Part shown: piece by piece, positions 35,194 through 47,039 of the stretch
Layout of the letters: each line of letters starts with the position of its first letter
How positions within the stretch are numbered: position 1 is the first letter of the stretch
From: an uncultured Bacteroidales bacterium
GTDB lineage: Bacteria > Bacteroidota > Bacteroidia > Bacteroidales > Barnesiellaceae
Length of the DNA stretch: 64,000 nt
Assembly: GCA_949298955.1 (NCBI GenBank)
Contig: CASFYQ010000001.1
Span: 186,001 to 250,000, forward strand
Reading direction: 5' to 3'
The notes under the pieces: generated by a model
What the model was told of the DNA's origin: nothing
The model's input: the letters and a program-made list of their open reading frames with translations, nothing else
Database searches by the model: none
Made by a program: the position numbers and the translations under genes

Positions 35194-37383
35194 TCAGCGG
35201 ATAAACAACAGCTCTCTGTACTTGGGTAATGGCCACATTTCGTTGTCAATCATCAGCTCGAGCTTGTCAATGTGGTAACGAATCTCGTCGAGATGCGGAG
35301 CCACCGTGTCGTGATAGGCTATAGCCTTTTCGCGTTCGTCGGCGATTTTGTTGGCTACCTTGCGAGCCTCGACCATGGTGTGAACCTTCTCCTTGATGGT
35401 GAGCATGTGAAAGGCGATTTTCTCGATTACCTCCATATCCTGAGTCGCAATCAACTCGCTTTTTTCGGCCGGGAACAAGCTTTTTATTTTGAACACATTG
35501 TCGAGCAGGAGCGACTGGTAACGTGTTGCCACCGGCACGATGTGGTTGATAGCCAGGTCGCCCAGCACACGAGCCTCAATCTGTATCTTTTTGGTGTAGA
35601 TTTCCCATTTTACTTCATTGCGGGCTTGTAACTCGACCTTGGTAAAAACGTGTGTTTGCCCAAACATTTTCACCACATCGTCTTTCAAGTAATTGTCGAA
35701 AATAACCGGTACGCTCGTTTCGCAATCGAGTCCGCGACGTTCAGCCTCGGCTTTCCATTCGTCGCTGTATCCGTTCCCGTCGAAACAAATATCTTTACTT
35801 TCGTTGATAAGTTCTTTAACTACGGTAAGAATAGCTTGCTCTTTCTCTTTACCTTCGGCAATAAGAGCATCGACCCGAGTTTTGAACTCTTGCAGCTGGT
35901 AAGCCACAGCTGCGTTTAAGGCAATCATGGCGCTGGCGCAGTTGGCCGACGAGCCTACGGCTCTGAACTCAAATCGGTTACCGGTAAATGCAAAGGGCGA
36001 TGTACGGTTGCGGTCGGTATTGTCCATGAGAATCTCGGGGATTTGGGCAATATCCAATTTTAATCCCGATTTGCCGCTCATGTTCAACACCTCTTCCGAG
36101 GTACTTTCGGCCAACTTAGCCAATACCTCGCTGATTTGTTTTCCCATGAAGATGGAGATAATGGCGGGAGGAGCCTCATTGGCTCCAAGCCGATGGCCAT
36201 TGGTCGCCGACGAGATACTGGCCTTCAACAAGCCGTTGTATTTATAGACGGCAGCCATTACATTGACAATGAATGTAATGAATTGCAGGTTTTCCTTGTG
36301 ATTCTTGCCGGGAGCAAACAACAGGACTCCGGTATCGGTGCCCAGCGACCAGTTGTTATGTTTACCCGAACCGTTGACTCCTTTGAAAGGTTTCTCGTGC
36401 AACAAGACTCTGAAATTATGGCGACGGGCCACCTCGCGCATAACCGACATGAGCAACAGATTGTGGTCGTTGGCCAAGTTGGTCTCTTCGAATATGGGAG
36501 CTACTTCAAACTGATTGGGAGCCACCTCGTTATGACAGGTTTTCACGGGAATACCCAGCATGTGGCATTCGATTTCGAGGTCTCGCATGAAGGCCTCGAC
36601 CCGCGAGGGTATGGCCCCGAAATAATGGTCTTCGAGTTGCTGATTCTTGGCGCTCTCGTGCCCCATGAGGGTGCGACCGGTGAGAACCAAGTCGGGACGA
36701 GCCGCATAGAGACTCTCGTCGACCAGGAAATACTCCTGTTCCCACCCCAGGTAGGAATAGACGTGATTTACGTTTTTGTCGAAATATTTACATACGGCAG
36801 TAGCCGCTTTATTCACACTGTTCAATGCTTTCAGCAACGGAGTCTTGTAGTCGAGCGATTCGCCCGTGTATGAGATAAATATGGTAGGAATACACAGGGT
36901 TTTGTCGACGATGAATGCCGGAGACGAAATATCCCAGGCCGAATAGCCCCGGGCTTCGAAAGTGTTGCGAATACCGCCATTCGGGAAACTCGACGCATCG
37001 GGTTCCTGCTGGATAAGCAGTTTACCCGAGAACTCCTCCACCACTCCACCTTTACCATCGTGCTCGATAAACGAATCGTGCTTCTCGGCCGTGCCGTCGG
37101 TCAAAGGGTGAAACCAGTGGGTGTAGTGAGTAGCCCCCATTTCAAGAGCCCATTTTCTCATACCGGCGGCCACACTGTCGGCGACTTCGCGGCTCAACGG
37201 GGTGCTGTTGTCGATTGCCTCTATCACAGCTTCGTAGGTCTTTTTGGGCAGATATTTGAACATCTTCTCCCGGTTGAAGACATATCTACCGTAATACTCA
37301 GACGGTCGCTCTTTCGGGTCATTGACAGGAACTGCTTTCCGACTAAAAGCTTCTTTCGTCACTTTAAATCTTAGCATTGACAT
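35194..37383 (-). CDS. glnN: Glutamine synthetase type III (GlnN)
   Basis: A 729-residue type III glutamine synthetase, the large form found in Bacteroidota and cyanobacteria. It makes glutamine from glutamate, ammonia and ATP and is the main ammonia-assimilating enzyme in the group. Visible motifs: THYTHWFHPLTDGTAEKHD and EFSGKLLIQQEPDASSFPNGG near the N-terminus, the catalytic core NQFEVAPIFEETN followed by KPFKGVNGSGKHNNWSLGT, and NRTSPFAFTGNRFEFRAVGSS. There is no adenylylation-type Tyr loop as in GlnA-I. It begins 45 bases after dapL, so it may be read from the dapF promoter as well as its own. Confidence 0.93.
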   Translation of the reverse strand: MSMLRFKVTKEAFSRKAVPVNDPKERPSEYYGRYVFNREKMFKYLPKKTYEAVIEAIDNSTPLSREVADSVAAGMRKWALEMGATHYTHWFHPLTDGTAEKHDSFIEHDGKGGVVEEFSGKLLIQQEPDASSFPNGGIRNTFEARGYSAWDISSPAFIVDKTLCIPTIFISYTGESLDYKTPLLKALNSVNKAATAVCKYFDKNVNHVYSYLGWEQEYFLVDESLYAARPDLVLTGRTLMGHESAKNQQLEDHYFGAIPSRVEAFMRDLEIECHMLGIPVKTCHNEVAPNQFEVAPIFEETNLANDHNLLLMSVMREVARRHNFRVLLHEKPFKGVNGSGKHNNWSLGTDTGVLLFAPGKNHKENLQFITFIVNVMAAVYKYNGLLKASISSATNGHRLGANEAPPAIISIFMGKQISEVLAKLAESTSEEVLNMSGKSGLKLDIAQIPEILMDNTDRNRTSPFAFTGNRFEFRAVGSSANCASAMIALNAAVAYQLQEFKTRVDALIAEGKEKEQAILTVVKELINESKDICFDGNGYSDEWKAEAERRGLDCETSVPVIFDNYLKDDVVKMFGQTHVFTKVELQARNEVKWEIYTKKIQIEARVLGDLAINHIVPVATRYQSLLLDNVFKIKSLFPAEKSELIATQDMEVIEKIAFHMLTIKEKVHTMVEARKVANKIADEREKAIAYHDTVAPHLDEIRYHIDKLELMIDNEMWPLPKYRELLFIR

Positions 37384-37428
37384 AGTTGAATCTATTAGGT
37401 TAAGTTTGATATATTTCTATTTTCCTTT

Positions 37429-38664
37429 TTACAGTTTCCAATGCTGAATGCGTGAAATCGCCTCTATCGTATCTTCATATCGTCCGAATGCCGTCAACCG
37501 GAAATAACCCTCGCCCGAAGGGCCAAACCCTACGCCCGGAGTTCCCACGATGTGACACTCATGCAACAGACGATCGAAAAATTTCCACGAAGATAATCCA
37601 TTAGGAGTCTTTACCCAAATATATGGGGCATTATCTCCTCCAAATATTTTTAATCCGATATTTTCGAGCGATTCTTTCAAAAGCCGGGCATTGCGCATAT
37701 AGTATTCGATAGACTCTTTTATCTGCTTGTCTCCCAGCAAACTATATGCAGCCTCAGCCGCCCGTTGCACGATGTAGGAGGTACCGTTGAACTTGGTGGT
37801 CTGACGACGGTTCCACAACGGATTGGCTTGTATCTTCTTACCGGAAGAGTCGTAAAGTTTCAGCACTTTGGGTACTACCGTATAGCCACAGCGCAAACCG
37901 GTAAACCCTGCTGTCTTGGAGAAACTGCGAAATTCGATGGCAACCTCCTTGGCCCCCTCCATCTCATAAATGCTGTGGGGGATATTGTCGTCGTGGATAA
38001 AGGCTTCGTAGGCAGCATCGAAAAGAATGAGCGATTCGTTCTCGCGAGCATAGTCGACCCACTTTTGCAACTCGATTCTCGACAGCGTGGTTCCCGTAGG
38101 GTTGTTGGGATAGCAGAGATAGATGACGTCGGGACGTTCGGTAGGCAATTCGGGCACGAACTGGTTTTCGGCTGTACAAGGAAGATAGATAATGCGACTC
38201 CAATGTTTCCCGTCGTCCGACAGCTCGCCGGCCCGGCCTCCCATCACATTAGTATCGACATAAACCGGATAGACAGGGTCGGTCACGGCAATACGACATT
38301 TCACACTCAATATATCGCCGAAATTTCCCAAATCGCTTTTGGCGCCGTCGCCCACAAAAATTTCGTCGGCATCGAGCTCGACTCCTCGTGAAAAGAAATC
38401 GTGGGCGATGATTCGTTCACGCAAGAAATCGTATCCCTGTTCGGGGCCATACCCTCTGAACGTATCGGCATTGCCCATTTCGTCGACCGCCGCATGCATT
38501 GCCCCGACAATGGCCGGAACAATGGGACGAGTCACATCACCTATGCCCAAACTGATGATTCGAGCCTCGGGATGCCGCTCCTTGTAAGCATTTACTTTTT
38601 TCTTTATATCCGAGAACAGATAACTTTCGGGGAGCTTCAAATAATTGTCATTAACCAATACCAT
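37429..38664 (-). CDS. dapL: LL-diaminopimelate aminotransferase
   Basis: A 411-residue PLP enzyme from the ATG at 38664 ([20 protein letters not shown]). It converts tetrahydrodipicolinate directly to LL-diaminopimelate with glutamate as donor, bypassing the succinylase steps. The PLP lysine is K250 in [22 protein letters not shown] and [14 protein letters not shown] give the other PLP contacts; [19 protein letters not shown] is typical of DapL. Its start lies 14 bases inside the end of dapF, the next enzyme of the pathway, so the two are translationally coupled. This pairing makes the assignment firm. Confidence 0.95.
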   Translation of the reverse strand: MVLVNDNYLKLPESYLFSDIKKKVNAYKERHPEARIISLGIGDVTRPIVPAIVGAMHAAVDEMGNADTFRGYGPEQGYDFLRERIIAHDFFSRGVELDADEIFVGDGAKSDLGNFGDILSVKCRIAVTDPVYPVYVDTNVMGGRAGELSDDGKHWSRIIYLPCTAENQFVPELPTERPDVIYLCYPNNPTGTTLSRIELQKWVDYARENESLILFDAAYEAFIHDDNIPHSIYEMEGAKEVAIEFRSFSKTAGFTGLRCGYTVVPKVLKLYDSSGKKIQANPLWNRRQTTKFNGTSYIVQRAAEAAYSLLGDKQIKESIEYYMRNARLLKESLENIGLKIFGGDNAPYIWVKTPNGLSSWKFFDRLLHECHIVGTPGVGFGPSGEGYFRLTAFGRYEDTIEAISRIQHWKL

Positions 38665-39511
38665 ATTTATCCATATTAGAATCGGGCCATTCACCTTCAA
38701 AGACGGTTACAGCCTCACCCGTCATGTAAACTCGATTGTTTTGCTCATTCCATTCGATTGACAGGTCGCCACCCAACAGATGTAACGTAGCCCTACGATG
38801 AGCTCGACCTGTCAACACAGCAGCCACCAGCGAAGCACAAGCCCCGGTTCCGCAAGCCAAGGTTTCTCCGGCACCGCGTTCCCATACCCTCATTCGCAAA
38901 TCCCGGGGCGACAGCACCTCTACAAACTCGACATTGGTACGCCGGGGGAAGAGTTTGTGATGCTCGATAAGTTTCCCGATACGATGCAAATCGTATCGAT
39001 TCATATCGTCCAGGAAAATAACAGCGTGCGGATTGCCCATCGACACACAAGTGATGGCAAACGTGCTCTCCCCGACCTCGATCGGATATGCAACGACCGG
39101 ATTTATCGAAAGGTTTACCGGTATATCAGAAGCCGAGAGAATGGGTTCACCCATGTCGACCGTAACCCGAGTTACAACTCCATTCTGCGTATGCAGCGTG
39201 AGACGTTTGACCCCGGCTTGTGTTTCGAGTGTCAACTCTTTCTTTGATGTTAACCCTTTATCATATACATATTTGGCTACACAACGAGAAGCATTGCCGC
39301 ACATTTCGGCTTCGGTGCCGTCGGAATTGAACATGCGCATTCGAAAATCGCAACGGGTTGAAGGCATAATCACAACGAGACCGTCGGAACCTATGCCAAA
39401 ATGCCGATCGCTCATTTGGCAGGACAATTTATTCAAATCGGCCGGCAATGGTTCGAATCCATTCAGATAGATGTAGTCATTGCCTGCCCCTTGCATTTTT
39501 GTGAATCTCAT
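38651..39511 (-). CDS. dapF: Diaminopimelate epimerase
   Basis: A 286-residue racemase converting LL- to meso-diaminopimelate for lysine and peptidoglycan. The two catalytic cysteines are C71 in EMCGNASRC and C220 in [10 protein letters not shown]. The N-terminal [17 protein letters not shown] is the family signature. No PLP is used. It leads the dapF-dapL(-glnN) operon with a 14-base overlap to dapL. A likely -7 box lies about 60 bases upstream, and carA is divergent across a 309-base gap. Confidence 0.96.
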   Translation of the reverse strand: MRFTKMQGAGNDYIYLNGFEPLPADLNKLSCQMSDRHFGIGSDGLVVIMPSTRCDFRMRMFNSDGTEAEMCGNASRCVAKYVYDKGLTSKKELTLETQAGVKRLTLHTQNGVVTRVTVDMGEPILSASDIPVNLSINPVVAYPIEVGESTFAITCVSMGNPHAVIFLDDMNRYDLHRIGKLIEHHKLFPRRTNVEFVEVLSPRDLRMRVWERGAGETLACGTGACASLVAAVLTGRAHRRATLHLLGGDLSIEWNEQNNRVYMTGEAVTVFEGEWPDSNMDKYGIG

Positions 39512-39572
39512 AAGAGGACTCTTTTTGATACGACATTTCGACTTTCGAAAACTAAATGCAATTATTTTGATG

Positions 39573-39606
39573 CAAAAATAATCTTTTTGTCATCAACAAC
39601 CACAAA
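39573..39606 (-). promoter_or_regulatory. Promoter of dapF
   Basis: On the minus strand TTTG (39606-39603), 22 bases, then TATTTTTG (39580-39573). The leader would be about 55 bases. It is one half of the 39512-39820 gap; the rest is AT-rich with nothing else recognisable. Confidence 0.45.
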
Positions 39607-39739
39607 TAGAAAATTTAAATATTGTATAATTATATTTTGATAATATAAAATTTAAACGCGGGCAGGTGAGTGAACATGCAAGTGAAAAATTTATTTTTAC
39701 AATCTGGGCATAAAACCTGTCAAATAGGGATTTTTTTGC

Positions 39740-39747
39740 TATCTTTG
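39740..39747 (+). promoter_or_regulatory. -7 box for carA-carB
   Basis: TATCTTTG, an exact match. Transcription near 39753 would give a leader of about 68 bases to the carA ATG. No attenuator-like hairpin with a T-run is obvious in that leader. Confidence 0.6.
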
Positions 39748-39820
39748 CATGGTTTTCACGATAGAAATCCACCCAAACTTACTTAAAGCTAATTACTAAT
39801 ACATATATAATTCTATCGTA

Positions 39821-40891
39821 ATGCAAACAACAAAAAAGGCTTCTCTAATCCTTGATGATGGTACCGTATTTGTCGGGAAATCATTTGGCTACGAAAAACC
39901 TGTTGCGGGCGAGGTCGTTTTCAATACTGCAATGATGGGCTATCCCGAAAGCTTGACCGACCCCTCCTACTCCGGACAAATTTTGGTGACTACCTATCCG
40001 CTTGTTGGAAACTATGGCGTGCCTCGGCGGGAAGAAGAAAACGGGCTGTCGCGTTTTTATGAATCGGAACAGATTCATGTCGAGGCGCTGGTCGTATCGG
40101 ATTACTCGTTTGAATACAGTCATTGGAATGCCGCCATGAGTTTGGCCGACTGGTTGAAAGAAGAAAAAGTCGCCGGTATCTACGGAATCGATACCCGGGA
40201 ACTAACCAAACGACTGAGAGAACACGGTTCCATGAAAGGAAAAATCGTGATTGAGGGAGGCGACGACATCGAGTTTGTCGACCCCAACCTTTCCAATCTG
40301 GTAGCCAAAGTAAGCTGCAAGGAGGTCATTCGCTACGGGAACGGAGAGAAAAAGGTGGTTTTGGTAGATTGCGGTGTAAAGCACAACATCATACGCTGCC
40401 TGCTTAAAAGAGGCGTTACGGTCATACGAGTACCTTGGGATTACGATTTCAACACCCTCGACTACGACGGGCTTTTCATTTCGAACGGCCCGGGCGACCC
40501 CGACATGTGCGGCATTACCGTAGAACATATACGTCAGGCCATGAACGGCTCCAAACCCATATTCGGTATCTGCATGGGGAACCAACTGTTGTCGAAGGCC
40601 GGCGGAGCCCGCACCTATAAACTCAAATATGGACACCGCAGCCACAACCAGCCAGTGCGTCAGGTTGGCACCAATCGCTGCTTCATCACCTCGCAAAACC
40701 ATGGTTTTGCCGTTGACAACTCGACTCTCGGCGCCGACTGGGAACCCCTCTTCATCAACATGAACGACGGTACCAACGAAGGTATACGCCATAAATCGAA
40801 GCCCTATTTCTCGGCTCAGTTCCACCCCGAAGCCGCCAGTGGGCCTACCGATACCGAATTTTTATTCGATGAATTTGTAAAACTGTTGTAA
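39821..40891 (+). CDS. carA: Carbamoyl-phosphate synthase small subunit
   Basis: A 356-residue glutaminase subunit. It releases ammonia from glutamine for CarB. The N-terminal CPSase domain (about 8-150; LILDDGTVFVGKSFGY, GEVVFNTAMMGYPESLTDPSY) is followed by a class I amidotransferase domain with the nucleophile C251 in FGICMGNQLL and the His-Glu pair in QFHPEAASGP. Most CarA proteins have GICLGHQ where this one has GICMGNQ. It is 19 bases before carB. Together they supply carbamoyl phosphate for pyrimidines and arginine. Confidence 0.96.
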   Translation: MQTTKKASLILDDGTVFVGKSFGYEKPVAGEVVFNTAMMGYPESLTDPSYSGQILVTTYPLVGNYGVPRREEENGLSRFYESEQIHVEALVVSDYSFEYSHWNAAMSLADWLKEEKVAGIYGIDTRELTKRLREHGSMKGKIVIEGGDDIEFVDPNLSNLVAKVSCKEVIRYGNGEKKVVLVDCGVKHNIIRCLLKRGVTVIRVPWDYDFNTLDYDGLFISNGPGDPDMCGITVEHIRQAMNGSKPIFGICMGNQLLSKAGGARTYKLKYGHRSHNQPVRQVGTNRCFITSQNHGFAVDNSTLGADWEPLFINMNDGTNEGIRHKSKPYFSAQFHPEAASGPTDTEFLFDEFVKLL

Positions 40892-40910
40892 ACCCGGAAA
40901 TATCATACCT

Positions 40911-43900
40911 ATGAACCAAGAAGAAATCAAAAAGATAAAAAAAGTATTGCTGCTGGGCTCTGGTGCCTTGAAAATAGGTGAAGCCGGTGAATTTGACTAT
41001 TCCGGGTCTCAAGCCTTGAAAGCCCTCAAAGAGGAAGGTATTACGACGATTCTGATTAACCCCAACATCGCCACGGTGCAAACCTCGGAAGGCGTGGCCG
41101 ACAAAATTTATTTCCTGCCGGTTACCCCCTACTTTGTAGAACGGGTTATCCAAAAGGAGCAGCCCGATGGCATCCTGTTGGCATTCGGCGGGCAGACGGC
41201 TCTCAACTGCGGTGTACAGCTTTACCAATCCGGCACGCTCGAGAAATATAATGTGCAGGTACTGGGAACCCCGGTACAGGCTATCATGGACACCGAGGAT
41301 CGCGAACTTTTTGTAAAGAAGCTCGACGAAATCGATGTCAAGACCATCAAAAGCGAAGCCGTCAATTCGATAGAAGATGCCGCCAAAGCGGCTGCCGAGT
41401 TGGGCTATCCCATCATCATTCGGGCCGCCTATGCTTTGGGCGGATTGGGCAGTGGTTTCTGCGACAACGAAGAGGAGTTGCGCATCAAAGCCGAAAAGGC
41501 GCTGTCGTTTTCGCCTCAAATTTTGGTAGAGAAATCGCTCAAAGGCTGGAAAGAGATTGAATATGAGGTGGTACGCGACCGTTACGACAACTGTATCACG
41601 GTATGTAACATGGAAAATTTCGACCCGCTGGGTATCCACACGGGCGAGAGTATTGTGGTTGCGCCATCGCAAACGCTCACCAACAGCGAATATCACAAAC
41701 TGCGCGAACTGGCCATACGCATCATTCGTCACATCGGTATCGTGGGCGAGTGCAACGTGCAGTATGCCTTCGATCCCAAATCGGAAGATTATCGGGTAAT
41801 CGAGGTAAATGCCCGTTTGAGCCGTTCGTCGGCTTTGGCATCGAAAGCTACCGGCTATCCGTTGGCATTCGTTGCAGCCAAACTGGGATTGGGCTACGGT
41901 CTTTTCGACTTGAAAAACTCGGTAACCAAAGAAACCAGTGCCTTTTTCGAACCGGCTCTCGACTATATCGTTTGCAAGATTCCCCGTTGGGACTTGGGTA
42001 AATTCCAGGGTGTAGACCGTGAGCTGGGCTCCAGCATGAAATCGGTGGGCGAAGTGATGGCTATCGGCCGCACTTTCGAAGAGGCCATTCAGAAAGGATT
42101 GCGCATGATTGGCCAGGGCATGCACGGATTTGTCGAGAACAAAGAGTTGGTAATCCCCAATATCGACAAATCGCTGCACGAGCCTACCGACAAGCGTATC
42201 TTCGTCATCAGCAAGGCCATGCGCGCCGGATACACGGTTGACCAAATACACGAGTTGACCAAAATCGACTGCTGGTTCCTGCAAAAATTGATGAACATCG
42301 TGCGCACGGCTCACGAGCTGGAAGAGCTCGATGAGTCGATAACCCGCACAGAGACCCCCGAGGCTTACTACGAACTCATGCACCGGGCCAAAGTACAAGG
42401 CTTCTCCGATTTCCAAATCGCTCGCGCCATTTGGAAAGAGAAGATGGAAGACTGCCATATGCAGTGGGTTCGCCAATTCCGCAAATCGTTGGGCATTGTT
42501 CCCGTAGTGAAACAAATTGATACACTGGCTGCCGAATATCCGGCCCAGACCAACTACCTCTACCTGACTTACAGCGGCATTGCCAACGACGTGAAATATT
42601 TGGGCGACCGCAAGTCGATTGTCGTACTGGGTTCTGGAGCCTACCGTATAGGCTCTTCGGTCGAATTTGACTGGTGCGGTGTGCAAGCATTGAATACCAT
42701 ACGCAAGGAAGGCTATCGTAGCGTGATGATTAACTACAACCCTGAGACTGTGTCGACCGACTACGATATGTGCGACCGCCTCTATTTCGACGAGTTGACT
42801 TTCGAACGGGTGATGGATATTCTCGAGCTCGAAAATCCTCATGGCGTAATACTCTCGACCGGTGGCCAGATACCCAACAACCTGGCTACCCGTCTCGATG
42901 AACAGCATGTACATATACTGGGAACGACGGCCGACAGTATCGATCACGCCGAAGACCGTCATAAATTCTCGTCGATGCTCGACTCGCTGGGAATCGACCA
43001 GCCCCGCTGGCGTGAGCTGACCTCGCTGTCCGACATCTACGACTTTGTGAGAGAGGTGGGTTACCCGGTTTTGGTTCGTCCCTCCTATGTGCTCTCGGGT
43101 GCTGCCATGAATGTCTGCTCCAATAATGCCGAGTTGGAACAGTTCTTGCAACTGGCAGCCAACGTGTCGAAGAAACACCCCGTCGTGGTGAGCGAATTTA
43201 TTCAAAATGCCAAGGAGATAGAGATGGACGCCGTAGCCCGCAACGGCGAGGTGCTCATCTACGCCATATCGGAACACATCGAATTTGCCGGAGTCCACTC
43301 GGGCGACGCCACCATACAGTTCCCGCCGCAAAAACTCTATGTCGAGACCATGCGACGCATCAAAAAAGTGGCCGGACAGATAGCCCAGGCACTCAATATA
43401 TCAGGCCCCTTCAACATTCAGTTCCTGGCCAAGAACAACGACATCAAGGTAATCGAGTGCAACCTGCGTGCTTCGCGCAGCTTCCCGTTTGTGTCGAAGG
43501 TATTGAAAATCAACTTTATCGAGTTGGCCACAAAAGTTATGATGGGTCTGCCGGTAGAAAAGCCGGGCAAAAACGAGTTTGACCTCGACTACGTAGGTAT
43601 TAAAGCCTCGCAGTTCTCTTTCTCCCGTTTGCAGAAAGCCGATCCCGTGTTGGGTGTCGACATGGCCTCGACCGGAGAAGTAGGCTGTATAGGTCTCGAT
43701 TCGAGCGAAGCCGTATTGAAAGCCATGCTCTCGGTGGGTTATCAGATTCCCAAAAAGAACATTCTGCTCTCAACCGGCAGCGCCAAGCAAAAGGCCGATA
43801 TGCTCGAGGCGGCCCAACTCCTGCACGAGAAGGGATACAGCCTCTTTGCCACGGGCGGAACTCACCAGTTCCTCACCGACAACGGTATCCCCGCCGTGAA

Positions 43901-44159
43901 GGTATACTGGCCCAGCGAAAGCGAACACGAGCCCCAAGCCCTGGAGATGCTGCACAACAAGCAGATAGACCTGGTGGTGAATATTCCCAAGAACCTGACG
44001 CAGAAGGAGCTCGACAACGGCTACAAGATACGTCGTGCCGCCATCGATTTCAACATTCCGCTCATCACCAATGCCCGGTTGGCTTCGGCCTTTATCCAGG
44101 CCTTCTGCAGCCTGAGCATCGACGATATCCAAATCAAGAGCTGGGACGAATACAAGTAA
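40911..44159 (+). CDS. carB: Carbamoyl-phosphate synthase large subunit
   Basis: A 1082-residue ATP-dependent synthase with the classical duplicated layout. The first half (about 1-400) begins KVLLLGSGALKIGEAGEFDYSGSQA; the second (about 555-935) repeats it as SIVVLGSGAYRIGSSVEFDW. The ATP-grasp residues appear in ERVIEVNARLSRSSALASK-type and IKVIECNLRASRSFPFVSK-type segments. A C-terminal MGS-like domain (about 940-1082; LLSTGSAKQKADMLEAAQLL and YSLFATGGTHQFL) is the allosteric site. The length is usual. It follows carA in one operon and ends at a strong terminator. A long antisense frame inside it is not a gene. Confidence 0.97.
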   Translation: MNQEEIKKIKKVLLLGSGALKIGEAGEFDYSGSQALKALKEEGITTILINPNIATVQTSEGVADKIYFLPVTPYFVERVIQKEQPDGILLAFGGQTALNCGVQLYQSGTLEKYNVQVLGTPVQAIMDTEDRELFVKKLDEIDVKTIKSEAVNSIEDAAKAAAELGYPIIIRAAYALGGLGSGFCDNEEELRIKAEKALSFSPQILVEKSLKGWKEIEYEVVRDRYDNCITVCNMENFDPLGIHTGESIVVAPSQTLTNSEYHKLRELAIRIIRHIGIVGECNVQYAFDPKSEDYRVIEVNARLSRSSALASKATGYPLAFVAAKLGLGYGLFDLKNSVTKETSAFFEPALDYIVCKIPRWDLGKFQGVDRELGSSMKSVGEVMAIGRTFEEAIQKGLRMIGQGMHGFVENKELVIPNIDKSLHEPTDKRIFVISKAMRAGYTVDQIHELTKIDCWFLQKLMNIVRTAHELEELDESITRTETPEAYYELMHRAKVQGFSDFQIARAIWKEKMEDCHMQWVRQFRKSLGIVPVVKQIDTLAAEYPAQTNYLYLTYSGIANDVKYLGDRKSIVVLGSGAYRIGSSVEFDWCGVQALNTIRKEGYRSVMINYNPETVSTDYDMCDRLYFDELTFERVMDILELENPHGVILSTGGQIPNNLATRLDEQHVHILGTTADSIDHAEDRHKFSSMLDSLGIDQPRWRELTSLSDIYDFVREVGYPVLVRPSYVLSGAAMNVCSNNAELEQFLQLAANVSKKHPVVVSEFIQNAKEIEMDAVARNGEVLIYAISEHIEFAGVHSGDATIQFPPQKLYVETMRRIKKVAGQIAQALNISGPFNIQFLAKNNDIKVIECNLRASRSFPFVSKVLKINFIELATKVMMGLPVEKPGKNEFDLDYVGIKASQFSFSRLQKADPVLGVDMASTGEVGCIGLDSSEAVLKAMLSVGYQIPKKNILLSTGSAKQKADMLEAAQLLHEKGYSLFATGGTHQFLTDNGIPAVKVYWPSESEHEPQALEMLHNKQIDLVVNIPKNLTQKELDNGYKIRRAAIDFNIPLITNARLASAFIQAFCSLSIDDIQIKSWDEYK

Positions 44160-44176
44160 GGACAGAAATTCTGCAT

Positions 44177-44225
44177 CTCATAAAAGCGCGACCTTCGACT
44201 GCGGGGGCCGCGCTGTTTTTATGAG
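44177..44225 (+). terminator. Intrinsic terminator of carB
   Basis: CTCATAAAAGCGCG pairs with CGCGCTGTTTTTATGAG, giving a long stem with a small bulge and a T-run inside the 3' arm. It starts about 18 bases after the stop. Confidence 0.8.
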
Positions 44226-44232
44226 CCGATTT

Positions 44233-44263
44233 TTTGTGTAGAAAGTATAAAATATTATCTTTA
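44233..44263 (+). promoter_or_regulatory. Promoter of the 170-residue outer-membrane protein gene
   Basis: TTTG at 44233-44236, exactly 19 bases, then TATCTTTA at 44256-44263. The leader would be about 33 bases and includes a GGGATAG before the ATG. Confidence 0.6.
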
Positions 44264-44302
44264 TGCTCATAATTTTCACACGATTCTTAAAGGGATAGTA
44301 CG

Positions 44303-44815
44303 ATGACGAGATTTATTTACGCAACTACGCTTTTGCTCGCTCTCACAACAATGAAGATGCACGCACAAGATTTCATGGACCGGGTACACTTCGAGTTCTC
44401 TGCCGGGACAGGACTTGAGAACAACGGAATCACGCCCGTTGACTTTTCAGTTAAATCACAGGTAGAGTTCTTTTCCATCTCCTATCTCTTCGTTACAGTC
44501 GAAGACAACATCTCCCTCTACAAAAACGAGGGTGAAAAGACCTATTATAATGGAGTGGGCATAGGTGGAGGCTTGGGCGTAAAACTGCTTAACAGCGTGA
44601 AAAGCATTCATGCCCTCGATATACGGGCCAAGGCATTGAGCAGCGTAGGCTGCCCCTCGTGGAAACGAGCGAGTTATGACGTATCGTTGGCTTGGTATCT
44701 CAAGTCGTACAGATTCTCGCCTGTCGTCGAGCTGGGTTATCGATTTATCGATTCACACACCCAAGAAATCGATAATTGCGGGAACGCCTTCCTCTCCATC
44801 GGGTTCAGATACTAA
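44303..44815 (+). CDS. Small outer-membrane beta-barrel-like protein, unknown function
   Basis: A 170-residue exported protein that I cannot name. The signal peptide (about 1-22; MTRFIYATTLLLALTTMKMHAQ) is followed by alternating beta-strand patterns: VHFEFSAGTGLEN, VEFFSISYLFVTVED, GVGIGGGLGVKLL, ASYDVSLAWYLKS, SPVVELGYRFIDS. The last strand NAFLSIGFRY ends with an aromatic residue, as BAM-inserted barrels do. Two cysteines (in SSVGCPSW and IDNCGN) might pair. It has its own promoter, is alone, and converges with the DUF454 gene. Confidence 0.65.
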   Translation: MTRFIYATTLLLALTTMKMHAQDFMDRVHFEFSAGTGLENNGITPVDFSVKSQVEFFSISYLFVTVEDNISLYKNEGEKTYYNGVGIGGGLGVKLLNSVKSIHALDIRAKALSSVGCPSWKRASYDVSLAWYLKSYRFSPVVELGYRFIDSHTQEIDNCGNAFLSIGFRY

Positions 44816-44822
44816 TACCGAT

Positions 44823-45182
44823 TTATTTGCGGGTCTTGTACGAAAGTATATGCCACGATATACCTACGGCCAACAAGACGAACAGTAACCCGAGCCACCA
44901 CACACGTGCCACAAACAAGGCACAATAGAGCAGCGTAATCCACACCAGCGATACCGAGATGACCTTCACCCGCAGCGGGATAGCCTTGTTTTCGAGAAAA
45001 TCGCGGATATAGGGTCCCAGCCGTTTATGATTCAAAAGCCACTGATACAGACGGGGCGAACTGCGCAGCCACAAGGCCGCCGACAGCAATAGAAAAGGGG
45101 TCGTAGGCAACAGCGGCAAAAAGATACCGGCTACACCCAAGCCGAGAGAGAGTCCGCCTAAAAAGATATAGATTGCTTTCAC
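44823..45182 (-). CDS. DUF454 (YbaN-family) inner-membrane protein
   Basis: A 119-residue membrane protein beginning at GTG 45182 (read MKAIYIFLGGLSLGLGVAG). It matches E. coli YbaN: LGVAGIFLPLLPTTPFLLLSAALWLRSSPRLYQWLLNH is reproduced in pattern, with two or three further helices after a basic loop. Function is unknown. The frame is open upstream to 45257, but the extra residues are not hydrophobic and a -7 box (45194-45187) lies inside them, only four bases before the GTG. The mRNA could therefore be leaderless. Families related to YbaN start at this same point. Confidence 0.75.
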   Translation of the reverse strand: MKAIYIFLGGLSLGLGVAGIFLPLLPTTPFLLLSAALWLRSSPRLYQWLLNHKRLGPYIRDFLENKAIPLRVKVISVSLVWITLLYCALFVARVWWLGLLFVLLAVGISWHILSYKTRK

Positions 45183-45186
45183 ATCG

Positions 45187-45194
45187 CAAAAATA
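45187..45194 (-). promoter_or_regulatory. -7 box abutting the DUF454 start codon
   Basis: The minus strand reads TATTTTTG then CGAT and GTG. This is the same geometry as at the methyltransferase gene (6358). No clear -33 box. Confidence 0.45.
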
Positions 45195-45296
45195 CAACAA
45201 ATCCCGAAGTCGGAAAGAAAAACCATATACAAACCGATTCGCTGTGTAGATAACCACCTACAATTACAACCCGTTTCCTCCCCTACCGTTAAAATA

Positions 45297-45338
45297 AAAA
45301 GGGAGCGCCCGCTTCATCACGGGACGCTCCCCTTTTTT
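45297..45338. terminator. Intrinsic terminator of groES-groEL
   Basis: Stem GGGAGCG-CCCG/CGGG-A-CGCTCCC (one bulged base) with loop CTTCATCA. A-run before and T-run after make it work in both directions; on the minus strand TTTTTATTTT follows. It lies 28 bases after the groEL stop. Confidence 0.85.
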
Positions 45339-45365
45339 ATGCTGGATTGGAAGAATCGTGCAGAA

Positions 45366-47039
<1,674 letters not shown>

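Noticed and set aside
40845..43331. An 828-codon open frame antisense to carA-carB
   Set aside because: It lies wholly across carA/carB, whose identity is certain; its translation has no recognisable domain and odd composition. It is a by-product of codon bias.
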